From Clostridia bacterium (GTDB lineage: Bacteria > Bacillota_A > Clostridia > Oscillospirales > CAG-272), in contig JAFXWT010000201.1 in NCBI GenBank assembly GCA_017542695.1, positions 1 through 35,261 on the forward strand: 35,261 bases of DNA. The letters are read 5' to 3'. Below the pieces are notes generated by a model. That model saw nothing but the letters and a program-made list of their open reading frames with translations. It was not told where the DNA came from and ran no database searches. The first letter of the stretch is position 1. Each line of letters starts with the position of its first letter. The translations under genes and the position numbers were made by a program. This document shows, one piece after another, positions 1-7,745 of the stretch.

Positions 1-160
1 CTCGGACGCGCTTAAACCGTAATTCAGAGTCTCTCTGACTTTTCTTACTTTTTGTACTTTTCAAAGTATTAACGAGTTTTTTTTCGTTGTTGTTCAATTT
101 TCAAGGACCTCTATACGCCTGTATAAAAGCCAAGCTCAAACTGTCTCTCTCACAAGGCGC
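1..160 (-). other. rRNA operon leader (pre-16S), gene beyond left edge
   Basis: Read on the minus strand this non-coding stretch follows a consensus promoter and contains CCTTGAAAATTGAACAAC (about 90-110). That is the CTTTGAAAA..GAACAA-type sequence typical of Bacillota rRNA leaders and 16S-23S spacers, where boxA-like antitermination signals sit. No open reading frame fits it. The 16S gene itself is not in the window, so the identity rests on promoter strength and the leader motif. A leader for another stable RNA remains possible. Confidence 0.65.
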
Positions 161-166
161 TCGACT

Positions 167-195
167 AGTATAGCACAGACGATCCGTTTTGTCAA
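167..195 (-). promoter_or_regulatory. Strong sigma-A promoter, likely rrn P
   Basis: On the minus strand, TTGACA (195-190) and TATACT (172-167) are separated by exactly 17 bases, as expected for a stable-RNA promoter. It points out of the left edge of the window through the rRNA-type leader. Confidence 0.85.
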
Positions 196-285
196 CAGGT
201 TTTTTAAATTTTTTTTGATTTTTTTCAAATTTTTTTCAAACGCCCCGAATGATAACGAAAAAAACAAAAAAATAGCGCTTTTCCA

Positions 286-314
286 TTGAATTTTACGGCA
301 AAATATGCGATAAT
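286..314 (+). promoter_or_regulatory. Predicted promoter of the GH2 gene
   Basis: TTGAAT (286-291) and GATAAT (309-314) are spaced by 17 bases, and a TG one base before the -10 gives an extended -10. Transcription would start near 321, giving a leader of about 30 nt before the ATG at 351. Confidence 0.5.
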
Positions 315-350
315 TATTCTCGAAATATGATTTCTGAAAGGAAACAAAAA

Positions 351-3305
351 ATGCCCGACTTTTTCGGGGCGATAGCCGCCGCGTCGCAAGACGGCGGCCG
401 CCTCCCTTTAATCAATCCCGAACCGCCGAAAAAAAGCGGCAAAACGCTGAAACTTGAAAAATGCGACGCGCCGATCTCCCCCGTGCCCAAAAAAATGAGC
501 ACGAAAGAAGAGCTGGACGCTCTGATCGCGCGCCTCGACGCGAAGTACGAGCCGTTTCGCCGCCACGTCGCGCCGCCCGTCGAAAACGACCGCCGCCGTA
601 TATATATTAAGGAATTCGACTACCGCCTGAACTGCGGCGAGTGGAAGAAAGTCACCGTTCCGCACTACGACGGTCCGGTCGGCAAGCAGACGGCGCAATA
701 TAAAACGACCTTCACCGTTGATAAACTCGATCGTAACCGCACGCTGTTCATTCATTTCGACGGCGTCGACTACATCGCCGATGTGTTCGTCAACGGCGAA
801 TACGTCGGCTCGCACGAGGGATTTTTCGGCGCGTTCGAGTTCGACGTCACCGGATTTGTCAAAGAAGGCGAAAATGACCTCCTGGTCGTCGTCAAGAACG
901 ACTTCATCTACATGGGCAACGCAACTCCCGAAGATCCCTCGCGTCGCATCGAGGGCGACAAGCTGTACGCCGCGACCGGTCCGGGATACGACGACGCCGA
1001 ATGGGGTTGGCATCACTGCCCTCCCGGCTTCGGAATATATCAAAGCGTCTATATCGAAGAGCGCCCCGCGTATTTCATTTCCGATATATTTGTGCGTCCG
1101 CTGCCCGACAGCGACGAATTTGAGATATGGACAACGATCTTCTCGACAAAGACGCTCCCTCCCGAAAGCTTTTCGCTTTCTTATTCCGTATACGGTTCCA
1201 ATTTCAGCGAAGCGCAGGTCGAATGCTTCAGCTACGAGCCGTTCACGTTCACAAACGACGCGCGCGGCTACACGGTGAACGAATACGACATCGACCACTC
1301 GGACGGCCGCGAATCGCCGACAAAGTTGAAGCTTTTCGGCGGCGAGAACACCGTGCGCTTCTGCTTTGGGCGAAGCGGAATGAAACGCTGGACTCCCGAC
1401 GCGCCGTATCTTTACGAAGCACAGGTAACGCTCTTTATCGACGGCGAGAAAACCGACGCCGCGGCTCAACGTTTCGGAATGCGAACATTTGAATTCGACG
1501 TAAAAGACGATATAAAAGGCATGCCGAAATTAAACGGCGCCCCTTGCCGCCTGCGCGGCGCGAACACGATGGGCTTTGAACAGCAGGACGTGATGCGCGG
1601 AGATTTCGATCAGCTTCGCTACGATCTTCTTATGGCAAAAGCGTGCAATATGAACTTCCTGCGCCTGACGCAGCGTCCCGTTCAGCACGAGATATACGAC
1701 CTGTGTGACGAGATCGGACTGATGATCCAGACCGACCTGCCGCTCTTTGCCTCGATGCGCCGCACGAAATTTGCGGAGGGTGTGCGTCAGGCACAGGAGA
1801 TGGAAACGCTCATCCGTTCGCACCCGTCGTGCGTATTCATAAGCTATTTCAACGAGCCGTCCAAAAACGCGAACAACGCGCCCCACCGCCACCTCGCAAG
1901 GCACGAGCTCGAAGGTTTTTTCCGCGCCTGCGACGAGGCAGTGCATGTTCTGAACCCCGAACGCGCGATAAAATACATCGACGGCGACTACGATCCGCCT
2001 TCCGCGACGCTGCCCGACAACCACCGCTATTGCACGTGGTACAACGGTCACGGCATCGACATGGGCAAGCTCTACCGCGGCTATTGGCTCGGAGTAAAAG
2101 AGGGCTGGTACTACGCCTGCGGCGAATTCGGCGCGGAGGGCCTCGACACGGTCGATCTTATGCGCCGCCGCTATCCGAAAGAATGGCTTCCGCAGTCGAA
2201 AGATGAAGAAAAAATATGGTCGCCGAGCCGTATCGTCAACGCGCAAAGCGGAAATATGCACTTCTTTTTCTATGATACACAGGACGACCTTGACGGTTGG
2301 GTAAATGAAAGCCGTCGCCATCAGGTATTCGGAACGGCTCTCCAGACGGGCGCGTTCCGCAGAGACCGGCGAATGGTCTCGTTTGCAATACACCTTTTCA
2401 TCGACGCATTCCCGTCCGGCTGGATGAAAACGATCGTCGACTGCGAGCGAGTACCGAAGCCGGCGTTCTTTACATATCGAGACCTGCTCTCCCCCGTGCT
2501 CGTCAGTCTCCGCACTGACAGAAAAACATTCTTTGAGGGCGAGGACGTGCGCGTCGAAGCGTTCATCTGCAACGACACGAGCAGCATTTCCGACGGGCAC
2601 ACGCTGACAGTTGAGCTGATCAAAGGCGACCGCGCCGTCGCCCGCGGCGCGTTCAAAGCCGATTTCGGCGCGAACGACAGCGTTTGTCAGGGCGAGATCA
2701 CGTTCAAAGCGCCAAAATGCGTGGCGCGCGACAAATATACGCTTCGCGCGATCCTGCAAGACAAATACGGAAGCGTCGTTCATTATGCCGACGAACAGAT
2801 CGAGATATATAATAAGGAAGATATCCTGCCGAAAACGGCGATCGTCGTAAAGAGGATCGACGACGCGGACAAGATCGTCGCGCTCGCAAAAGAAGGCAAT
2901 ACGGTCGTCATCGAAGATCTCGAACCGGGCGAATACGAGCTTTGCGGACATAAGATAAAAGTCAAATCGTGCGGCATGCGCCCGCTCCACTTCGTTTCGC
3001 GCAAGACCGGTCATCCGCTCGTCGCGGGGTTTGAAAAGGACGATTTCAGACTCTGGTACAGCGAAAAAGACGATATGATGACTCCGCTCATCTCGCGCAC
3101 GTTCACCGCCGACGGTTTTTCGCCGATCCTTATCAGCGGCAACAACGAGCGCGGCAGCGCGTGGGGCAAACCGCTGCACACTGCGCTCGTGACGGGCGAG
3201 ATCAAGTGCGGCAAAGGCAAGATCGTAATAAATATGCTTGATCTCGACTCACACCTGAAAAATCCCGCGGCAGTGAAGTTTTATAATAGGCTTTATAGAT
3301 ATTAA
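351..3305 (+). CDS. Glycoside hydrolase family 2 protein
   Basis: A 984-residue GH2 enzyme of the beta-galactosidase/beta-glucuronidase/beta-mannosidase superfamily. The N-terminal half has the sugar-binding jelly-roll and Ig-like sandwich signatures of the family (for example FIHFDGVDYIADVFVNGEYVG). The TIM barrel follows, with the acid/base Asn-Glu pair in ISYFNEPS (Glu about 502) and the nucleophile in ACGEFGAEG (Glu about 592). There is no signal peptide, so it probably acts in the cytoplasm on imported oligosaccharides. I chose the ATG at 351 rather than 327 because AAAGGA (337-342) lies 8 bases upstream of 351, while 327 has no ribosome binding site and falls almost on the predicted transcription start. 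It is a single gene closed by a strong terminator. The exact sugar specificity cannot be told from sequence; a long C-terminal region (after about residue 700) is not assigned. Confidence 0.9.
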   Translation: MPDFFGAIAAASQDGGRLPLINPEPPKKSGKTLKLEKCDAPISPVPKKMSTKEELDALIARLDAKYEPFRRHVAPPVENDRRRIYIKEFDYRLNCGEWKKVTVPHYDGPVGKQTAQYKTTFTVDKLDRNRTLFIHFDGVDYIADVFVNGEYVGSHEGFFGAFEFDVTGFVKEGENDLLVVVKNDFIYMGNATPEDPSRRIEGDKLYAATGPGYDDAEWGWHHCPPGFGIYQSVYIEERPAYFISDIFVRPLPDSDEFEIWTTIFSTKTLPPESFSLSYSVYGSNFSEAQVECFSYEPFTFTNDARGYTVNEYDIDHSDGRESPTKLKLFGGENTVRFCFGRSGMKRWTPDAPYLYEAQVTLFIDGEKTDAAAQRFGMRTFEFDVKDDIKGMPKLNGAPCRLRGANTMGFEQQDVMRGDFDQLRYDLLMAKACNMNFLRLTQRPVQHEIYDLCDEIGLMIQTDLPLFASMRRTKFAEGVRQAQEMETLIRSHPSCVFISYFNEPSKNANNAPHRHLARHELEGFFRACDEAVHVLNPERAIKYIDGDYDPPSATLPDNHRYCTWYNGHGIDMGKLYRGYWLGVKEGWYYACGEFGAEGLDTVDLMRRRYPKEWLPQSKDEEKIWSPSRIVNAQSGNMHFFFYDTQDDLDGWVNESRRHQVFGTALQTGAFRRDRRMVSFAIHLFIDAFPSGWMKTIVDCERVPKPAFFTYRDLLSPVLVSLRTDRKTFFEGEDVRVEAFICNDTSSISDGHTLTVELIKGDRAVARGAFKADFGANDSVCQGEITFKAPKCVARDKYTLRAILQDKYGSVVHYADEQIEIYNKEDILPKTAIVVKRIDDADKIVALAKEGNTVVIEDLEPGEYELCGHKIKVKSCGMRPLHFVSRKTGHPLVAGFEKDDFRLWYSEKDDMMTPLISRTFTADGFSPILISGNNERGSAWGKPLHTALVTGEIKCGKGKIVINMLDLDSHLKNPAAVKFYNRLYRY

Positions 3306-3309
3306 CGTC

Positions 3310-3341
3310 AAAAAAAGACAGCCGTGCGGCTGTCTTTTTTT
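3310..3341. terminator. Bidirectional intrinsic terminator
   Basis: GACAGCCG / CGGCTGTC stem with a short loop, flanked by A-run and T-run, between the convergent GH2 and Mrr-type genes. It can serve both. Confidence 0.9.
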
Positions 3342-3351
3342 GATTCTTTTT

Positions 3352-4347
3352 TTATTCCGTGTCATTCCCTATCGGTATGTAAACCATTTTTAACGGAATG
3401 TCTTTTTGATATTTTTCATCAAGTTTGTCATAATATTTCAAAATCAAATCGACGAGATCATATCCGTTGATACCTTTGATTATCGGATTTTTATCAAGAA
3501 AAACCTTTGCATTTTGCGTATAATCAGAGAGAGTAACGAACAATCCGTAGTCACCGTCCAGCATGGCACCCTTGAACGATTGAACCGTGCTTTCGGTAAT
3601 GTTGTTATCTTGGCTCTTTACCTGAACAAGAATTCGTGGCGGCAATTCATCTTTATATGCAACTATATCAATTCCGCTGTCTCCGCCCTGCTTTGAAACG
3701 GTGGTACGATACCCCATCGCTTCGAGCAAATTTGCGATGAGTTGTTCCAAAGGATACCCCTTCAGATTTTTACTTAATGCTCGTAAAATATAGTCTTTGG
3801 TACTTTGATTTATTTCGTCAGCGGTTGCGCTAACACTTGTGTCATTTCCATTAATAAATGTGGGATTATCTTTCTTTCCATTTATAAAAGAAATAAACTC
3901 GTCAGCATAGTTTTTAACGGAAAACAAAGTTGATGCCGCTCCAACCTCATACAATGCGCCTTGTGAGAAAAATGTTCGCGGAAAATGTTTTTTCCATTTC
4001 ACTTTGCGACGATGATTATACTTTTTTTCATCAGCGGCAAAAAAACTGTCACTTTCTATAACGCCGATATTTATTTTTCTGTCACTTTTTGAAGGGAAAA
4101 CGACATAATCCCCTATTTGCATTTCACATACAAAGCGAAATAGTTGTCCCGCATTAGTAGAAATTGATCCTTTTGAAGCATCCGAATAAACTCTTGCGTA
4201 TTCTTTTTTGAATCCTTCTCTTGTTTTTTCAATTTTTTCAAGGTCACCGAGTTCTTCCCAGCCAATGGCCAAAACATTTTCTTTCAAAAATAAATCATCG
4301 TCGGTAGTATGTATGCCCCACACGCGAATTTCGTCTTTGTTTTCCAT
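3352..4347 (-). CDS. Mrr-type restriction endonuclease-like protein
   Basis: A 331-residue protein with a C-terminal Mrr_cat nuclease fold. A helix with Glu201 (YPLEQLIANLLEAMGY) is followed by GGDSGIDIVAY (Asp227) and LVQVKSQ (Gln242-x-Lys244), matching the E...D...QxK version of the PD-(D/E)xK site. The N-terminal ~150 residues (RVWGIHTTDDDLF..LAIGWEELGDL..) resemble the PUA/EVE-like domain often fused to Mrr nucleases and thought to sense modified bases. Such proteins are type IV-like, methyl-dependent defence enzymes, or less often DNA-repair nucleases. No methylase or other restriction subunit lies beside it. The gene is visibly AT-richer than its neighbours, suggesting transfer. The ATG at 4347 has GGAGG 5 bases upstream; a TTG at 4359 overlaps that site and is unlikely as the start. 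Confidence 0.85.
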   Translation of the reverse strand: MENKDEIRVWGIHTTDDDLFLKENVLAIGWEELGDLEKIEKTREGFKKEYARVYSDASKGSISTNAGQLFRFVCEMQIGDYVVFPSKSDRKINIGVIESDSFFAADEKKYNHRRKVKWKKHFPRTFFSQGALYEVGAASTLFSVKNYADEFISFINGKKDNPTFINGNDTSVSATADEINQSTKDYILRALSKNLKGYPLEQLIANLLEAMGYRTTVSKQGGDSGIDIVAYKDELPPRILVQVKSQDNNITESTVQSFKGAMLDGDYGLFVTLSDYTQNAKVFLDKNPIIKGINGYDLVDLILKYYDKLDEKYQKDIPLKMVYIPIGNDTE

Positions 4348-4380
4348 TTTTTCCTCCAAAAATCGCTTTTTTCTTTTTTA

Positions 4381-4409
4381 ATTATAACATCTTTTACAAA
4401 ACATTTCAA
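4381..4409 (-). promoter_or_regulatory. Promoter of the Mrr-type gene
   Basis: TTGAAA (4409-4404) and TATAAT (4386-4381) with a 17-base spacer on the minus strand. The gene therefore has its own constitutive-looking promoter. Confidence 0.75.
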
Positions 4410-4436
4410 GCTGTTTTTTAGATAAAAACATCTTTC

Positions 4437-4563
4437 TCTCCCGCGTTCAGCGGGAGATGTCGCGCCCGCGGACGCGACAGAGGGCTTCCGCTCTTGCGCG
4501 CCATTATACACCTCATCCGTCACGCAAAGCGTGACACCTTCCCCTCAAGGGGAAGGCTTTTAG
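4437..4563. repeat. Intergenic palindromic repeat cluster
   Basis: Four consecutive hairpins: CTCCCGC/GCGGGAG, GTCGCG/CGCGAC, GTCACGC/GCGTGAC and CCTTCCCC/GGGGAAGG. The last is followed by a T-rich tract. The CATCCGTC...ACCTTCCC...GGAAG(G)C module recurs in diverged form at about 22080-22133, so this is a dispersed REP-like element and not a unique terminator. Confidence 0.7.
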
Positions 4564-4591
4564 TTTGTTTTCATTTTCACATATTTACATA

Positions 4592-4620
4592 TTGACATAT
4601 TTGAATTTGTGTGATACAAT
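4592..4620 (+). promoter_or_regulatory. Promoter of the ArsR-family gene
   Basis: TTGACA (4592-4597), 17-base spacer, TACAAT (4615-4620). Three ACATATT-like heptads overlap the -35 region and could be part of an autoregulatory operator, but no clean palindrome is seen. Confidence 0.8.
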
Positions 4621-4651
4621 GAAAATGCAAAAAAAATTTCGGAGGTACACT

Positions 4652-5077
4652 ATGGCAATCACAAATTCAGACGCCGCAAAGATCTTCAAGGCGCTTTCAG
4701 ATGAAAACCGTCTTTCCCTCGTGCTTTCCCTCACAGACGGCGAAAAGAGCGCGACCGAACTGCTCAAAGCCATGCCTTTTTCTCAGCCCACGCTGTCGCA
4801 TCACCTTTCCCTGCTGTGTGAAAGCGGAGTGATCATCGCGCGCCGCGACGGAAAAACGGTAAACTACCGCATAAATACCGAGGCGGCATCAATACTTTCG
4901 GACATTTCCGCGTCGCTCGCGGCATCTCCGTCCGAGCCTGCGAAAAAGAGCGCGCCGATCAAAGCAAAACGCGCACCCGCGCCGAGAAAACCGCGCGAAA
5001 AGAAAGAAGAAGCGCCCGAGCCGCCGAAGGAGGAAGCTCCCGTCCGCCGCAATCAGGTATTCGATTTCTTTGACTGA
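4652..5077 (+). CDS. ArsR-family regulator with charged C-terminal tail
   Basis: A 141-residue protein. Residues about 1-88 form an ArsR winged helix: AAKIFKALSDENRLSLVLSL, the recognition helix FSQPTLSHHLSLL, and a wing RRDGKTVNYRI. The canonical metal-binding CVC of ArsR/SmtB is absent and only one Cys (LLCESG) is present, so metal sensing is not supported. Residues about 95-141 are a Pro/Ala/Lys/Glu-rich, probably disordered tail ending in the hydrophobic peptide NQVFDFFD, which could be a docking motif. The ATG at 4652 has GGAGG 6 bases upstream; upstream in-frame starts lie in or near the promoter. No transporter or obvious target gene is adjacent, and it has its own promoter and terminator. 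Confidence 0.85.
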   Translation: MAITNSDAAKIFKALSDENRLSLVLSLTDGEKSATELLKAMPFSQPTLSHHLSLLCESGVIIARRDGKTVNYRINTEAASILSDISASLAASPSEPAKKSAPIKAKRAPAPRKPREKKEEAPEPPKEEAPVRRNQVFDFFD

Positions 5078-5091
5078 TACAAACGCTCTTT

Positions 5092-5117
5092 CGCTCCCTT
5101 GCAAAAGGGGGCGTTTT
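5092..5117 (+). terminator. Intrinsic terminator of the ArsR-family gene
   Basis: CGCTCCCTT / AAGGGGGCG stem (one G-U pair) followed by TTTT and further T-rich sequence. Confidence 0.8.
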
Positions 5118-5170
5118 GCTTATTTTTCCTTTTTTCAAAAAACGTCGAACCGAATCGCTTTTTTTGCGAC

Positions 5171-5176
5171 TATAAT
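5171..5176 (+). promoter_or_regulatory. -10 element of the first extended ECF sigma gene
   Basis: TATAAT lies 29 bases before the start codon. No sigma-A -35 is found at 16-18 bases. Upstream sits CGTCGAACC with an AAC that could be part of an ECF-type -35, and an inverted TCGC(T7)GCGA directly before the -10. Activator dependence or autoregulation is possible. Confidence 0.45.
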
Positions 5177-5205
5177 GGCGAGAGCTCTCACCGAAGGACA
5201 ATAAA

Positions 5206-6834
5206 ATGAAAAACGAAGATGCCAAAAAATATATCGACTTTTTAACTCCCATCGCGCTTTCAATATGCGGGAGTCATGTCGAAGCCGCCGATCTCGTGCA
5301 GGAAACCGTGCTCGCCGCGCTGACATATCAGAGCCGCGGCAAGACTATCGAAAACCCGCACGCGTGGCTGAAAAAAGTGCTTGATTTCAAATGGAACGAT
5401 ATGCTTCGCAAAAAGTACGGTCAGCCGGAGGTTTTCATCGGCGACGATTTCGACGCGCCCGAGTCTGACGATTTCGTCAGCGACATCGTGCGCCACGAGG
5501 ATGGCGAGGAGGTGCGCCGCGAGGTCACGTATCTCTCCGAATCATACCGCCGCGCGATCGTGAAGCACTATTTTTACGGAAAAAGCGTCGCGGACATCGC
5601 CGCGGAGGAAAATATCCCCGTCGGCACGGTGAAAAGCCGGCTCGACTTTGGCAGAAAGCAGATGAAGAAAGGACTAACGCAAATGGAAAAATACAACGAA
5701 CAAAGTTATATGCCGAAAAAACTAATTGTCAATAACAGCGGCGTAAGCGGAAGAAACGAAGAACCCGGGGGACTTGTCCAAGATGATCTTCTGGCTCAAA
5801 ACATCCTCGTCGCCGCATACGAAAAACCGCTCTCCGTCAGCGACATTGCAAAAACGCTCGGTGTGGCGGCGGCATATATCGAACCGATAATCAAAAAACT
5901 CGTCGGCGGCGAAATGATGGTAAAAACGGGCGACGGAAAAGTATATACTGATTTCATCATCTATCACGTATCTGACTATGTAAAATACATAAATGATGCC
6001 GAAAAATTCGTCTCCGATAATATCGACGCATATCTTTCTTCCGTAAAAACAGCGATCGAAAGACTTAAAAAGACCGATTTTTACAGTCCTCGTCTCGAAA
6101 GATATATGATAATAAAGATCGCGGACAACGGAACGTATATGGGCGGCGAAAAATATCGCTCAAAGCAGGTCTTTCCTCTGCGTCCAAACGGAGGACAATG
6201 GATCGCCTTCGGAACGATCGTCCCCGAAAATTACAAAATACCGCCGGAAAAGCAAGGAAAACATGAATACAGTCTCGCAGGCGAGCGTTGGACGACGGTA
6301 CACTCTCCCTCCGCGGAAAAACAAATTTTTATGTACAATTACGAAAGCGCGCTTTATCCTTATCGCGCCGAAAAATTCGACGGATACGGCACACGACTTC
6401 TGCGCGACACGGAAATCGGAATGGCTACTCTGTTTTACCACATCAAAAACGGTATCGCGCCGGAAAAAACCGATTCAGACACAAGATTTATCAAAACGAT
6501 ACCGCTTCTCTCGGAACGCGGGTTTTTGAAAAAGACCGAAAGCGGATACGAGGTACTCGTGCCGTGCCTGACGAAAGCTCAAAACGACGTTTTCCGCGGG
6601 ATATGCCACGCGGCGTCGATAGAGTTTGCAAACGCCATCGCCGAGCCGCTTCGGGAATACTCGAAAACGCATAGAAAAGACATCCCGCCGCATCTGCACA
6701 GCGTCCCCGATCAAAAACTCTGTATGCCGTTTGGTCCGCAGCCGATGAACTTCGTCTATGACGCTATCGAGCGCGGCGTTCATCCGCTCGACATCGGCTA
6801 TCCGTGCCCCGAAACGTATTGCGTGTTTGATTAA
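5206..6834 (+). CDS. ECF-type sigma factor with ~380-aa C-terminal extension
   Basis: A 542-residue protein. Residues about 1-155 are a compact ECF sigma factor: sigma-2 with EAADLVQETVLAALTYQ and an HAWLKKVLDFKWNDMLRK core-binding/-10 region, and sigma-4 with LSESYRRAIVKHYFYGKSVADIAAEENIPVGTVKSRL split over the helix-turn-helix. The rest is unlike ordinary ECF proteins. A winged-helix-like segment (about 205-250, LSVSDIAKTLGVAAAYIEPI) is followed by a long domain with many aromatic residues and a second possible winged helix (about 420-455). The same architecture recurs in the gene at 25653-27284. No anti-sigma gene is adjacent, so the extension may regulate the sigma domain in cis or sense a ligand. 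The start at 5206 has GAAGGA 7 bases upstream. An SD-like AAAGGA 9 bases before Met160 could allow internal initiation. Confidence 0.85.
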   Translation: MKNEDAKKYIDFLTPIALSICGSHVEAADLVQETVLAALTYQSRGKTIENPHAWLKKVLDFKWNDMLRKKYGQPEVFIGDDFDAPESDDFVSDIVRHEDGEEVRREVTYLSESYRRAIVKHYFYGKSVADIAAEENIPVGTVKSRLDFGRKQMKKGLTQMEKYNEQSYMPKKLIVNNSGVSGRNEEPGGLVQDDLLAQNILVAAYEKPLSVSDIAKTLGVAAAYIEPIIKKLVGGEMMVKTGDGKVYTDFIIYHVSDYVKYINDAEKFVSDNIDAYLSSVKTAIERLKKTDFYSPRLERYMIIKIADNGTYMGGEKYRSKQVFPLRPNGGQWIAFGTIVPENYKIPPEKQGKHEYSLAGERWTTVHSPSAEKQIFMYNYESALYPYRAEKFDGYGTRLLRDTEIGMATLFYHIKNGIAPEKTDSDTRFIKTIPLLSERGFLKKTESGYEVLVPCLTKAQNDVFRGICHAASIEFANAIAEPLREYSKTHRKDIPPHLHSVPDQKLCMPFGPQPMNFVYDAIERGVHPLDIGYPCPETYCVFD

Positions 6835-6843
6835 AATATCAAA

Positions 6844-6870
6844 AAAACTCCCTCCGTGGCGGGAGTTTTT
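6844..6870. terminator. Bidirectional intrinsic terminator
   Basis: AAACTCCC / GGGAGTTT stem with 8-base loop and A/T tails between the convergent sigma factor and SDR genes. Confidence 0.88.
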
Positions 6871-6888
6871 GTTCGTTGTAAATATAAT

Positions 6889-7662
6889 TTACATTGCCGT
6901 ATATCCGCCGTCGACAGGGAGATTGACCCCCGTAACGTACGACGACGCAGGAGACGCGAGGAACAGAACGGCGGTGTCAAGCTCGCCCTCTTTTCCGTAT
7001 CTCTCCTCGGGGATCATCGTCTTTGCGTTCTGCTGGAAGAAATCCGAGTTCAGCGTTTCTTCCGTCAGCGGCGTGTAGAAATATCCCGGGCAGATCGCGT
7101 TTACTGTGATACCGTATTTGCCCCACTCGGACGCGAGCGCGCGCGTGAGGTTGACGACGCCGCCCTTTGCGGCGTGATACGGCGCCGAGCCGGCGATCTT
7201 ATTGCCGACAAGACCATACATCGACGCGATGTTTATGACTCTGCCGTATTTCTGCGGTATCATCGCCTGCTTTGCGACGGCGCGCGCGACTCTGAACGAG
7301 CCGAACAGGTCGATGTTCATTTCGTTATGGAACTGCTCGTCGGTAATGTCCTCGGCGGGCGCGACAGCGCCCGTTCCCGCATTGTTGACAAGAATATCGA
7401 TGCGGCCGAACTTTTTCATAACTTCGTCAACCATCGCGTTGACGTTTTCCGTATCCGTGATATCACAGCGAATAGCGAGCGTTTCAACACCGTATTCTTT
7501 CGCAATATCGGCAGCGACTTCGTCGATGAGGTTCTGTCGTCTGGCGACGGCAACTATCTTCGCGCCCTGGCTCGCGAGCGCCTTTGCCATTTGAACGCCG
7601 AGTCCCGTTGAGCAACCCGTGACTATCGCCACTTGTCCGTTCAGATCAAAATAATTCTTCAT
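6889..7662 (-). CDS. SDR-family oxidoreductase (FabG / gluconate 5-dehydrogenase type)
   Basis: A 257-residue classical short-chain dehydrogenase. The NAD(P)-binding glycine motif TGCSTGLG is at about 15-22, NNAG at 93-96, and the catalytic Ser147, Tyr162 and Lys166 (YHAAK) are in place. The C-terminus GVNLPVDGGYTAM is typical. Family members of this size that begin with FxLxGQVAIVTG are often gluconate 5-dehydrogenases or 3-oxoacyl-ACP reductases. With no fatty-acid genes nearby and several glycan genes in the window, sugar-acid metabolism is the more likely role, but this is inference. AAAGGA precedes the ATG. No convincing own promoter is seen, so transcription may come from the greA operon upstream. 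Confidence 0.88.
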   Translation of the reverse strand: MKNYFDLNGQVAIVTGCSTGLGVQMAKALASQGAKIVAVARRQNLIDEVAADIAKEYGVETLAIRCDITDTENVNAMVDEVMKKFGRIDILVNNAGTGAVAPAEDITDEQFHNEMNIDLFGSFRVARAVAKQAMIPQKYGRVINIASMYGLVGNKIAGSAPYHAAKGGVVNLTRALASEWGKYGITVNAICPGYFYTPLTEETLNSDFFQQNAKTMIPEERYGKEGELDTAVLFLASPASSYVTGVNLPVDGGYTAM

Positions 7663-7709
7663 TTTTCTTTTCCTTTTCTTTTGCTTTATTTCGGCTTTAT
7701 GCCGTATTT

Positions 7710-7736
7710 AAGGGAGCGTCGGGGCGACGCTCCCTT
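7710..7736. terminator. Hairpin after greA, probable weak terminator
   Basis: AAGGGAGCGTC / GACGCTCCCTT, an 11-bp perfect stem with a 5-base loop. On the minus strand only TTAAATA follows, so termination of the ydj-greA operon may be incomplete and allow read-through into the SDR gene. Confidence 0.55.
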
Positions 7737-7745
7737 TCTCGCGTT

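Noticed and set aside
1530..3179. 549-codon open frame antisense to the GH2 gene
   Set aside because: Mirror of a well-supported enzyme; low-complexity composition and no start signal.
4284..4523. 79-codon minus-strand frame
   Set aside because: Covers the hairpin repeat and the Mrr gene promoter and overlaps that gene out of frame.
6856..7611. 251-codon plus-strand frame opposite the SDR gene
   Set aside because: Antisense shadow; the minus strand has all SDR motifs.
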